Shown here one piece after another: positions 1-7,860 of a stretch of 64,000 nt of DNA. The translations under genes and the position numbers were made by a program. Under the pieces are notes generated by a model. The model had not been told where the DNA came from. It did not search any database and worked only from the letters and a program-made list of their open reading frames with translations. The DNA lies in assembly GCA_017438945.1 (NCBI GenBank), contig JAFRUI010000011.1:1-64000 (forward strand), written 5' to 3'. Numbering within the stretch: position 1 is the stretch's first letter; each line of letters starts with the position of its first letter. This DNA comes from Bacteroidales bacterium. GTDB lineage: Bacteria; Bacteroidota; Bacteroidia; Bacteroidales; WCHB1-69.

Positions 1-2247
1 GCCGAAATCCACAGCGGACTGCCCGTAGAGGCTCACGTGGAAGCTGTCGCTCTCGGCGCGGCACCCGATGTTGGTGACGCTCACCTGGAACGTCCCCGCG
101 GAATCCACCGTGATGGAGGGCGTGGTCGCGCCGTTGCTCCAGAGGTAGGAGAGGACATCGGGCTGCTCCACGGAGAGGGTCGCGCCGGCGCACACGGTGG
201 TGTCGTGCGCGACGGTGATGAGCGGCGGCGGCACCACCACCACGAACGTCGTCGTCGTGTCGGGACACTCGTAGTGCAGTACGCACTGCACGGTAAGCGT
301 GTCCAATGCGGCGAGCGGGAAGGAACAGGCATCCCCGAGGTGGGAGGTCCCGTCCACAATCCACTCCACCGGCACCGAGTCGGGGTTGTGCTCCACATGG
401 AGGGCGAGCAAATCGCCGAGACAGCGATAGACGGTGTCGTAGTTGTGGGGGCTGAGGCCGATACCGTTGTCGGGGTAGTCCGTATAGTAGCAGCCGGAGG
501 CGCCGGCATGGTAGTAATAGACCTTGGTGATGTCGTCAACTTCCGGATGACCGGCGGGCGCCGGCAGCACGTTGTAGCCGAACTCGTCCACGTAGGCCGA
601 GAAGCCGTTCACGTTGGTGATGCGGATGATCTCGGGGAAGTCCTCGTTGTAGAAAGCCATCTGGGTGACGTAGTAGTCACCGTGGGTCATCGGGAACGAG
701 TCGAAGACCTCCGCTGGCAGCAGTTGTCCGTTGAAATAGGTTGTGTTCAAACCGTTCTCATGCACGTAAATCTGCACATCAGCATAGATGGTATCAATCT
801 CCAGTGACTCCACGTCCCCATAGTGGATCTTGCGCTTGACGTTGTTGCGTGTGGTGGGATATATCCAATCCTTGACCATGCGGTCGGTGGGTTGCGCAGA
901 AATGAAAGGATTCGTTTTTAAATTTGTACTATATCCAATTGAATCCTGTTGAATACCATAAACGGGATAACTTGGGCCACCTTCCTTGTAGATGAAAAAA
1001 TAGGGTCCATTGGCACTGTGATAAGGAATAAGGGAAGAAGATCTTAAAAAAGTATAGGGAACACTTACGTATGATGAAACACCGCCCCATAAACCTCTAT
1101 GAGTCCCTGTAATCAGATCATCTTTTCGTACGTCACCTATTATTCCCAGAAATGAAGGCGCCGAAAAAAGATTTGCTTGTAAATCCCAATCTGTCCATGC
1201 GACTAACTCGTTATACATGTATCTGTCCACCGTATCTCTCCAAGTCGGGGATATAGGGTTGTTGCATTCGGCTCTTTTCAAATAATGGATACCTTTGTCA
1301 AATCTATTGTTTGTCAATTTTGTGCATAAGTAATCGTACCCTTGATAAGCTTTTGATTGACTATATGAAAAAAACGCACTCTGTAGTTCCACCGTCCAAT
1401 CATTCAACGCAGCACCAATGTCACCATTCATCAATGAAATAGGTTTACAATTTGTACGGAATGAAGGAAAAACAATATGGGATGAGACAACACCTATCGT
1501 TGGTATAACAATTGTGGATTCATTTTTTTGAAGAATTATGGTGTCCGTATCTGGAATAAAAGCTGATGTTGAGTTGTCATAATCGGAATGAAACACTGTA
1601 ATAACCGTACTGTCTTCAAATGCCGTTATATAATAGGAATGCCAAATTCCTGTTCCTGTATTGACTTCTGTGATGTCGGAGCAACGATAAAACCACCAAT
1701 CTTCACCAATGTCAGGGAAACGGTTCCTTTTTTGAAACGACACTGGAAGGATTGGGATTTTTTCTGACGAGAATCTGGTAACCATTAATGGTGACATGTA
1801 ATAATAGTTCAATTCAAATCCTGTATTACGCCAAATAACACAAGAGCTTGAGGCGGTAGGCATCGAAGTGTCCGGTACAGTTAATAAATTTTGAGCATAA
1901 AGGAAAATATTGTGAGATGAATGTACCCATACTCCACGGAAAGACGTGTTTCCATTTTGAACCGTATTGTCAAACATTATCATGTAGGAGGGTATTTTCA
2001 ACAAGGTTACTTGACCGGGAATCACCTGGAAACTGTTGTGGTAATCATAATGGTCATTGTCAACCGTCCCTTCAGACAATGTGTCCCCTAAAATGTACAA
2101 GACGATGGTGTCTGAAGCCGCAAAACAAGATTGTCGTTCAGCCATCATCACCCAGAAGTCCCGCCCAGAGATGCTTTGGCTCTGAACAGAAAAGAATCCG
2201 AGCAATTCTATACTCAAAAAGACAACTATTTTACAAAAATGTTCCAC
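1..2247 (-). CDS. Large surface adhesin, N-terminal 749 residues (3' end beyond window)
   Basis: The reverse strand is open without a stop from 2247 to the left edge, so the gene continues outside the window. I chose the GTG at 2247, five bases after the stop of the upstream gene, because it gives a signal peptide (residues 1-24, hydrophobic run ending SVQSQS). No ATG lies between the upstream stop and this leader. A GRDFWV motif at about residues 28-33 resembles the start of IgGFc-binding-like N-terminal modules in Bacteroidota surface proteins. Near the edge an Ig/PKD-like repeat appears (TVCAGATLSV, YLWSNGATT, GTFQVSVTN), as in SprB-like adhesins. Base composition changes sharply near position 900: the first ~450 residues are AT-rich and the rest GC-rich. 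Role inferred: exported, probably T9SS-dependent, cell-surface protein. The sorting domain would lie off the window. Confidence 0.8.
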   Translation of the reverse strand, partial: MEHFCKIVVFLSIELLGFFSVQSQSISGRDFWVMMAERQSCFAASDTIVLYILGDTLSEGTVDNDHYDYHNSFQVIPGQVTLLKIPSYMIMFDNTVQNGNTSFRGVWVHSSHNIFLYAQNLLTVPDTSMPTASSSCVIWRNTGFELNYYYMSPLMVTRFSSEKIPILPVSFQKRNRFPDIGEDWWFYRCSDITEVNTGTGIWHSYYITAFEDSTVITVFHSDYDNSTSAFIPDTDTIILQKNESTIVIPTIGVVSSHIVFPSFRTNCKPISLMNGDIGAALNDWTVELQSAFFSYSQSKAYQGYDYLCTKLTNNRFDKGIHYLKRAECNNPISPTWRDTVDRYMYNELVAWTDWDLQANLFSAPSFLGIIGDVRKDDLITGTHRGLWGGVSSYVSVPYTFLRSSSLIPYHSANGPYFFIYKEGGPSYPVYGIQQDSIGYSTNLKTNPFISAQPTDRMVKDWIYPTTRNNVKRKIHYGDVESLEIDTIYADVQIYVHENGLNTTYFNGQLLPAEVFDSFPMTHGDYYVTQMAFYNEDFPEIIRITNVNGFSAYVDEFGYNVLPAPAGHPEVDDITKVYYYHAGASGCYYTDYPDNGIGLSPHNYDTVYRCLGDLLALHVEHNPDSVPVEWIVDGTSHLGDACSFPLAALDTLTVQCVLHYECPDTTTTFVVVVPPPLITVAHDTTVCAGATLSVEQPDVLSYLWSNGATTPSITVDSAGTFQVSVTNIGCRAESDSFHVSLYGQSAVDFG

Positions 2248-2252
2248 AGCAA

Positions 2253-3683
2253 CTAAAATGTTTTGTTCACCGTTCGATTGCCGACTTCATCTTTAACTTC
2301 AAGCAAATACAATCCATGTAAATCAGGGAGTTTGTTTGTGATGCCATTGCTGGTTTCCCCTTGTCTAATTAATTTTCCTACCATATCGTAAAAAGCATGA
2401 TGGATTCTTCCCTTAAAGCCATCACATATGAAAGTTTTTGAAAATATTTCAACCGTAGTTGTAGGTGGTATCAAAGAGTTTGTGTCTCCTTTCACTAAAA
2501 AATCCTTTAACTGATATGAACATGCACCAGAATCATCGCATACATCAGATTCCATAACATTGTCTGTATTTGAAGAAAAAGAACTTGGTGTAGATTGTAA
2601 CCCGTTTGCCGTTTCAATAAGATTATCGTCAATGATTGATGTTGAAGGATGTATCAGTGTCGCATCCAAGGGCTTATCGCATATCGAAATAGATATGTCA
2701 GATGTCTCTGTTAGAATACTATAAGAAAAATTAAAACGGTCGTTCTTTTCATCATATATCAAATCTAAAGCCATTGTTTTTTGCGTTGGAAGGGTATAAA
2801 ACCTGCTGTCGTAAACAGAATGGCTAAGGTTACTGTAATCCTTTATCATAGTAAACCATAAAATATCATTACCGCCATTACATAAATCATGATATAATAA
2901 CAGATGGTCGTCATCAATTATCACATGCATTGCTTTGTCTTCTGTCTCTGTGTAATACATTTGATTGTCTAAATAGTACATATAATGAGACTATGTGTTA
3001 GAATATACATCTATCACATCCACAAAAGGAGCTTTCCAGGAATTGGTTCCTCCCCAACAGGAACCAGATGCAACGAATTTGTGATGAGTGTTGTCCCAAG
3101 ACACATCCGTATAATGGGTTAAAATATCCAACGAATAACTTGTTGGAAATATTGGTGCTGCTGAGGGAAAAACATTAATGGCATCTGTAATACATAATTC
3201 CCTGTCGTTGAGAATAAACACATAAACATGATTTCCGGCATAGTCGTATCCGGCGCATCCTTCAGTAAATTCACCCCACGATTGATTGAAAGGATAGTAA
3301 TTAAGAGTCTGCACAGATTGATCTATGACAATTAAAACAGGATTTTTGAGTGTATATTGAGGATTTTGGTATCCATATAACACAAAATTCCCATTGAAGT
3401 CCTCAAAGGCTCCTTTAATGTAAAATTCAGAATTAAGTGAGAAATATTTGTCATTACCTGTTGGTGTCAAATATGTATTATCTAATTCCGATACGGAAAT
3501 GCCCCATGGAGTTAGTTTCCATGATTGGAAAAAATAAACGTTTCCGTTACTATGTACTACTGAAATTGAACTTTCGGGAAATTGAACCATATTAGACAGG
3601 TAGTTCCTGTACATGTTCTGCGCGCCTGCTGTCTGCGCGAACCCCCACAGAACAAGGGCGATTGTGATGTGTAATTTTTTCAT
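2253..3683 (-). pseudogene. T9SS cargo protein split by an in-frame TAG codon
   Basis: Two open segments, 2991-3683 and 2253-2981, lie in the same reading frame and are separated only by TAG at 2991-2993 and three further codons. The upstream half starts with a clear signal peptide (MKKLHITIALVLWGF...TAGAQ) and contains beta-rich, propeller-like sequence. The downstream half has no signal peptide and ends in a type A T9SS-like sorting domain (FYDMVGKLIRQ, LHGLYLLEVKDEVG, NKTF). Together they make a 476-codon secreted protein with both export signals, which neither half has alone. I therefore call one gene inactivated by a nonsense mutation. Alternatives are a sequencing error, read-through, or two separate genes; the second is unlikely because the second half lacks an export signal. 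Nearly the whole gene is AT-rich, but its signal peptide is GC-rich like the surrounding genome. Confidence 0.7.
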
Positions 3684-3707
3684 AACTCAGAATTAAATAT
3701 GATGCCG

Positions 3708-3715
3708 CAAAGGTA
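3708..3715 (-). promoter_or_regulatory. Probable -7 element TACCTTTG for the split T9SS cargo gene
   Basis: The reverse strand reads TACCTTTGCGGC, matching the Bacteroidota -7 consensus TAnnTTTG, 25 bases upstream of the ATG at 3683. I see no good -33 TTTG at the usual 19-base spacing. Confidence 0.4.
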
Positions 3716-3754
3716 CATAAATTTCAAATGCACACATACAGATGAAATAGACAC

Positions 3755-3784
3755 TGTAGAGACGTTTCATGAAACATCTCTACA
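3755..3784. repeat. 30-nt palindrome, GAGACGTTTC family
   Basis: A 14-base arm beginning TGTAGAGACG, a 2-base centre (AT) and a complementary arm ending CTCTACA, with one mismatch. The same design (14+2+14, shared GAGACGTTTC core) occurs at 45980-46009. It is probably a dispersed REP/MITE-like element. It lies between a cargo gene and a lipoprotein gene and has no T-run to make it a simple terminator. Confidence 0.6.
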
Positions 3785-3810
3785 ATTTCAGAGGAAAGAT
3801 ACAATTGTTA

Positions 3811-3879
3811 GTTTCAGGTTTCAGGTCTCAAGTTTCAAGTTTCAGGTTTCAGGTTTTAGGTTTTAGTTTTTAGTTTTCG
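3811..3879. repeat. 7-bp tandem array (GTTTCAG / GTTTTAG type)
   Basis: About nine to ten degenerate heptamers run in phase: GTTTCAG, GTTTCAG, GTCTCAA, GTTTCAA and so on, drifting to GTTTTAG. The array overlaps the last codons and the stop of the lipoprotein gene at 3870, so the array edge supplies that stop codon. Confidence 0.75.
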
Positions 3880-4700
3880 ATTTTCACGTCTGACAGGGTG
3901 AAGCCGCCGCCGTCGTTGAGGGTGACGCGGGCGGAGATGGTGGGCATGTCATCGTAATGCAGCACCTTGCCGGTCACGAAGTTCACACCGGGAATCACGT
4001 GTACGTATATGTTCTCTCCGCTGATGTCGTAAGTCAACTGTTCGCCGATCCACACCACATCATCGTAAAATCCGCCCATGTCCTTTATGGTGTTTGTCAC
4101 CGTAACTAACTCTTTATCGCCATTGTACAAGGTAATATTATCTCCATCAACGGAATACGACAATTCCCTACAGAGTGCCTGCTGCATTTCGTATGGATCG
4201 ATGGCCGCCGCCATATAGGCATTGCCTTTCTCCCGGAAACGCAACAAGCTGGGACGCTCGACAAGCACACCAGTACCCTCCATAACTCCGCCGGTGAGCC
4301 AAAGGTCGCCCGAAACGGAATCATAACGGGCAGAAGGGTTGTTCCCGTGGCGGAAATCGGGGAACGCCGTCGCATAACCTTTGTTGACCACCACAATGCC
4401 GAAGCCTTCCGTGGACTGCTCCTCAATGGCACGAATCAAACTCCACACGCTTACATTGGACACGGTGTCGTTTAAAATACTCTCATAGCAGCTGTCAAGC
4501 ACATGCCGGTTAATCGTGGCTTCCACGATTTCAGGGGCTTTCAGGGAACTTATAGGGTTTTCCAACACGCCTTTCACGGGTTTGATTTCCACTTTTTTCT
4601 TGCTTTTGCAGGAGACGGAAACCGCGCCGCATATCAGCATTACGGCAATCAAAAGACAAACAGGTTTTCTCATTTTCATCATTATCTCAAAATTTTTCAT
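3870..4700 (-). CDS. Hypothetical lipoprotein
   Basis: A 276-residue protein with a signal peptide ending in a lipobox-like AVSVSC (Cys about residue 31), so it is predicted to be a lipoprotein. The mature part has no motif I recognise. It is acidic/mixed and ends in a beta-rich segment (residues about 225-276). The true start may be one of the internal Met residues (MMKMRKPVCLL), which would give a more standard signal peptide. A reverse-strand TACTTTTG at 4756-4763 is a plausible promoter, divergent from the glutathione peroxidase gene. Its final codons and stop lie at the edge of a heptamer array. Function unknown. Confidence 0.75.
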   Translation of the reverse strand: MKNFEIMMKMRKPVCLLIAVMLICGAVSVSCKSKKKVEIKPVKGVLENPISSLKAPEIVEATINRHVLDSCYESILNDTVSNVSVWSLIRAIEEQSTEGFGIVVVNKGYATAFPDFRHGNNPSARYDSVSGDLWLTGGVMEGTGVLVERPSLLRFREKGNAYMAAAIDPYEMQQALCRELSYSVDGDNITLYNGDKELVTVTNTIKDMGGFYDDVVWIGEQLTYDISGENIYVHVIPGVNFVTGKVLHYDDMPTISARVTLNDGGGFTLSDVKIEN

Positions 4701-4755
4701 AAAACGCTATCCGACTGAATCATACAGTTTTGAAAAAATCATTAACGAATTATGG

Positions 4756-4797
4756 CAAAAGTAAACAAATTCCGAATACAAAAATTATGTACTTTCG
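4756..4797. promoter_or_regulatory. Divergent -7 elements (TACTTTTG on -, TACTTTCG on +)
   Basis: The reverse strand carries TACTTTTG at 4756-4763, serving the lipoprotein gene. The plus strand carries TACTTTCG at 4790-4797, 26 bases before the glutathione peroxidase ATG at 4824. The plus element rules out the longer start at 4752 for the peroxidase, because that ATG lies upstream of the promoter. Confidence 0.45.
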
Positions 4798-4823
4798 CAC
4801 TTTCATATTTAATCCGAGAAAAA

Positions 4824-5423
4824 ATGAAACAACTTAGAATTCTGACCATTATGACTCTGGTACTGACCATGTTCAGTGCCTGTAACAAACCCGATCCCAT
4901 TGTACCGGAACCGCCCATTCCTGACACCGACACCACCGTGGTGGAGGAGCCAAAAGACGACATCTACCAATTCTCCGTCTTGGACGGCAACGGCGACAGT
5001 GTCTCCCTGGCACAATATCGTGGCAAAGTGTTGCTGGTGGTAAATACGGCCACACAGTGCGGCTACACCCCGCAATACACGCAACTGGAGCAATGGTACG
5101 AGACCTACCAAGACCGCGGTTTCGTGATCCTCGACTTCCCCTGCAACCAGTTCGGCGGTCAAGCTCCCGGTGACTACGACGACATCCATGACTTCTGCAC
5201 GGGCACCTACAACATCTCCTTCCCGCAGTTCGCTAAGATCGATGTCAACGGCGTGAACGAGTCGCCGCTCTACACTTGGCTGAAGAGCAAGAAGCCTGGC
5301 AGAATCGAATGGAACTTCACCAAATTCCTCATCAACCGCAACGGAGAGGTGGTGGATCGTTTCGCCTCCAATTACAGCATGACAAAAGTGGAACAAGCCA
5401 TCGTGGCGGAACTGGACAAATGA
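4824..5423 (+). CDS. Glutathione peroxidase family lipoprotein
   Basis: A 199-residue thiol peroxidase that reduces hydroperoxides. The start at 4824 gives a lipoprotein signal (MKQLRILTIMTLVLTMFSAC) and lies just downstream of a promoter-like TACTTTCG; a longer frame from 4752 would begin upstream of that element. After a Pro/Thr-rich linker comes the GPx domain: NTATQCGYTPQY with the peroxidatic Cys79 (Cys rather than Sec), FPCNQFGGQAPG with a second Cys and the conserved Gln, and WNFTKFLI with the Trp-Asn pair. Being a lipoprotein, it probably acts in the cell envelope. Bacterial GPx proteins of this type generally use thioredoxin-like reductants rather than glutathione. Its stop overlaps the start of the fucosidase gene (ATGA), suggesting translational coupling. 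Confidence 0.92.
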   Translation: MKQLRILTIMTLVLTMFSACNKPDPIVPEPPIPDTDTTVVEEPKDDIYQFSVLDGNGDSVSLAQYRGKVLLVVNTATQCGYTPQYTQLEQWYETYQDRGFVILDFPCNQFGGQAPGDYDDIHDFCTGTYNISFPQFAKIDVNGVNESPLYTWLKSKKPGRIEWNFTKFLINRNGEVVDRFASNYSMTKVEQAIVAELDK

Positions 5424-7285
5424 TGAAACAACTGAACCTTTTGCTTTTCATCCTTCTGTCGCTGTCTGCATTGGCCCAATGTCCCAGATCCGACGGGGAG
5501 CCAACCGTTATTGACCTTACGGGCAAGTTCGTGCAGCCCACCTGGGAGTCCCTCAACAAGCGCGGCTATCCCCAATGGTTTCAGGACGCAAAGCTCGGCA
5601 TCTTCATCCACTGGGGACTCTATTCCGTGCCCGCCTACGCCTCGAAAGAGGGCTACGGCGAGTGGTTCTACCGCGGACTGATGCAGAAGGTGCCCGAACG
5701 GATGCGCATCATGAGTTACTACGCTGACACCACAAAACCGGTTTTCGATCAATACAAGGAGCTCACAAAGTATTGGCATGCAGAACTTTGGAACCCTGAC
5801 GAATGGGCGAAGATGTTCAAGGAGGCCGGAGCGCAATATGTAGTGCTGGTTACCAAGCATCACGACGGATATTGTCTGTGGGACAGCGAATACCAGCCCG
5901 AATGGAATAGTGTGGTGAGCGGTCCCAAATGCAACATCGTGGAGGAACTCAACGAGTCCGTCCGCGAGGCAGGGCTACGCATGGGGTTCTACTACTCGCT
6001 GCCCGAATGGTCGAATCCGCTACATATCTGGATGGAGGATCCCGATGACTCCATTGGCGACTACGTGAATGACTACATGGTGCCGCAGTTCAAGGAGCTG
6101 GTGGAGCGCTACAAGCCCGACCTTCTCTTCTCCGATGGTGACTGGAACAACACGGCGGATCAGCTTCGTTCGACGTATCTCATCAGTTGGTACTACAACA
6201 CCGTGGGACCCGACGCCATCGTGAACAACCGCTGGGGCAACGGCACGAAGCACGGCTTCCTGACCCCTGAGTACAGTGCGGGTATCACCAACACAGAGGT
6301 TCCCTGGGCCGAATGCCGTGGTTTCGGTCGCAGCTTCGGATTGAACCGCAACGAGGACTTGGACAACTACATGACCGACAAGGAGTTGATCCAGCATTTC
6401 GTGGAGTTGGTGGCGCACGGCGGCGGCATGACCCTCAACGTAGGTCCCAATGCCGACGGCACCATCCCGCTCATCCAGCAGGAACGACTAAGAAGTCTTG
6501 GCAACTGGCTGAAAATCAATGGCGAGGCGATTTATGGCACATGTCCCTACGAAATTCCTTGCCAGCGCGAGCAAACCTCAGCGAAACTGCCGCCCTCGGA
6601 AACCATCAACTTTGATTGGGTGCGCAACGCTCCGATGCGCGGCGTGAGCACTGACAATTTTTCGATATTGTGGACAGGAAGTTTCCAAGTGGAGGAAGAT
6701 GGAACCTATACGATTTTTGCTACCGCCGATGACAGTATGACCGTGTATTTGAGTGTCAATGACGAGCCCTCGTTTCAACTGCTCCATATAGGCAAAGAAC
6801 TTTCTGTAAAAAAGAATTTCGCACAAGGTCCGTTGCATAAGGGCGACAGTGTTCTCGTGATAGTCTTTTATAAAGAAAAAGATTTGGAAGCTTCCGCATC
6901 GTTATTCTGTTACAAAGACGGAGAAAAAGCGTCCCTTTTGAAAGCAGACTGGGACGGCAATGTCTTCTGGGAGAAAACCACCCGCTGCTTCACCACCAAG
7001 GGCGACAACCTCTACATCATCGAGTTCGAGCGTCCGAGCCAACTCGTGCCATTAGTCATCAAAAACATGCCCAAACTGAATCCCAAGTCGGAAATGATTC
7101 TCCTGGGCACGGAAGACGAGGTGGATTTTCAAGGACACAAAGGAGTGAAATACAACATGTTGAAATGGAAGCAGGACAAGAAGGGAACCGTTACCATCGA
7201 CTTCTCCGGCATCGACCCAAAGAAATTGGACGAACTGGAAAACGCATGGGTGATAAAGGTGTTTTCAATGAAGAATGAAGACTGA
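5420..7285 (+). CDS. Alpha-L-fucosidase, GH29, with C-terminal PA14-like region
   Basis: A 621-residue secreted glycosidase that releases terminal alpha-L-fucose from glycans by a retaining mechanism. The start at 5420 (or 5423) gives a signal peptide (MMKQLNLLLFILLSLSALAQ). GH29 hallmarks are GIFIHWGLYSVPAY, TKHHDGYCLWDSEY, and LLFSDGDW with the likely nucleophile Asp239. The catalytic barrel ends at about residue 375. A following beta-rich segment (YTIFATADDSMTVYLSVND) resembles a PA14-type carbohydrate-binding domain, and a further C-terminal module is present. It overlaps the peroxidase stop by 4 bases, an unusual functional pairing. It converges on the LptE gene with only 8 bases between them. 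Confidence 0.93.
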   Translation: MMKQLNLLLFILLSLSALAQCPRSDGEPTVIDLTGKFVQPTWESLNKRGYPQWFQDAKLGIFIHWGLYSVPAYASKEGYGEWFYRGLMQKVPERMRIMSYYADTTKPVFDQYKELTKYWHAELWNPDEWAKMFKEAGAQYVVLVTKHHDGYCLWDSEYQPEWNSVVSGPKCNIVEELNESVREAGLRMGFYYSLPEWSNPLHIWMEDPDDSIGDYVNDYMVPQFKELVERYKPDLLFSDGDWNNTADQLRSTYLISWYYNTVGPDAIVNNRWGNGTKHGFLTPEYSAGITNTEVPWAECRGFGRSFGLNRNEDLDNYMTDKELIQHFVELVAHGGGMTLNVGPNADGTIPLIQQERLRSLGNWLKINGEAIYGTCPYEIPCQREQTSAKLPPSETINFDWVRNAPMRGVSTDNFSILWTGSFQVEEDGTYTIFATADDSMTVYLSVNDEPSFQLLHIGKELSVKKNFAQGPLHKGDSVLVIVFYKEKDLEASASLFCYKDGEKASLLKADWDGNVFWEKTTRCFTTKGDNLYIIEFERPSQLVPLVIKNMPKLNPKSEMILLGTEDEVDFQGHKGVKYNMLKWKQDKKGTVTIDFSGIDPKKLDELENAWVIKVFSMKNED

Positions 7286-7293
7286 AGAATATA

Positions 7294-7803
7294 TCACCAG
7301 TTCACAAAGGCTTTGTTGAAGATGTCGTCCGTTAGGGCATCGGAAATATCGGCCACCAAACTGGCTTCTACACTACTCAGGTTTTGGGAGCTGTTATAGT
7401 CCGCATATCTTGAGAACGATTGCTCAAAATTCTGTTTCTCATCGAATTTATTGTAGAACCGCACACGCACCGTGATGGTCAGACGGTTCATTGCGGGTGT
7501 ATCGTTGCCCTGGATGGCAGCGGGATTTACGGAGTAATTGACGATCTCACCCTCAATGGTGTAATCACCATCCGTGTTGACAATAGTCAGCGGGGTTTGA
7601 GCTTGGATTTTGTCCTTCAACGCCGTCGTGAAATCCTGGCTCAACGTCGGGTTCACCAACGATGCATTGTTCGGGAATGTGGTGATTGCCACGGTCTTAG
7701 CCCGTGGGTCAACGGTTCCGCCCGTTAACGAGACCGACATGCGGCAACTTGTCAACATCACCGCAAATGCAATCACAATACAATATATAATTCGTTTACT
7801 CAT
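7294..7803 (-). CDS. lptE: LptE-family outer-membrane lipoprotein
   Basis: A 169-residue lipoprotein with signal MSKRIIYCIVIAFAVMLTSC. It matches the Bacteroidota LptE-like family (FPNNASLVNPTLSQDFTTALKDK; TDGDYTIEGEIVNYSV), which plugs LptD and helps deliver LPS to the outer leaflet. I set the start at 7803 because the longer frame from 7857 only adds residues encoded by the upstream CAATAAC heptamer array. It lies directly downstream of the sigma-54 activator gene, an arrangement common in Bacteroidota. The secG gene that often follows is absent; a convergent fucosidase takes its place. Confidence 0.85.
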   Translation of the reverse strand: MSKRIIYCIVIAFAVMLTSCRMSVSLTGGTVDPRAKTVAITTFPNNASLVNPTLSQDFTTALKDKIQAQTPLTIVNTDGDYTIEGEIVNYSVNPAAIQGNDTPAMNRLTITVRVRFYNKFDEKQNFEQSFSRYADYNSSQNLSSVEASLVADISDALTDDIFNKAFVNW

Positions 7804-7833
7804 CGTCTCATCGCCTTTCCGATTCATCAGCTT

Positions 7834-7860
7834 CAATAACCAATAACCAATAACCATTAT
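7834..7860. repeat. 7-bp tandem array, CAATAAC family with AGCTTCAATAAC head
   Basis: Three exact CAATAAC units followed by CATTAT, preceded by AGCTT. The same head and unit occur at 45016 and 56713, and in reverse orientation at 34552 and 50841. The array fills the whole gap between the sigma-54 activator and the lptE start, and in one frame adds a spurious N-terminal extension to LptE. Confidence 0.8.

Noticed and set aside
2991..2993. Reassignment of TAG to an amino acid as the reason for the split gene
   Set aside because: TAG ends normal genes nearby (for example at 2253-2255), and most genes here read without internal TAG, so a general recoding is not supported.
3811..3879. Short regular repeats considered as a CRISPR array
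   Set aside because: The unit is 7 bp with no spacers, the units are degenerate, and no cas genes are in the window.
4752..4823. A longer start for the glutathione peroxidase
   Set aside because: The extra codons lie upstream of and across the promoter element at 4790-4797, and the lipoprotein signal begins at 4824.
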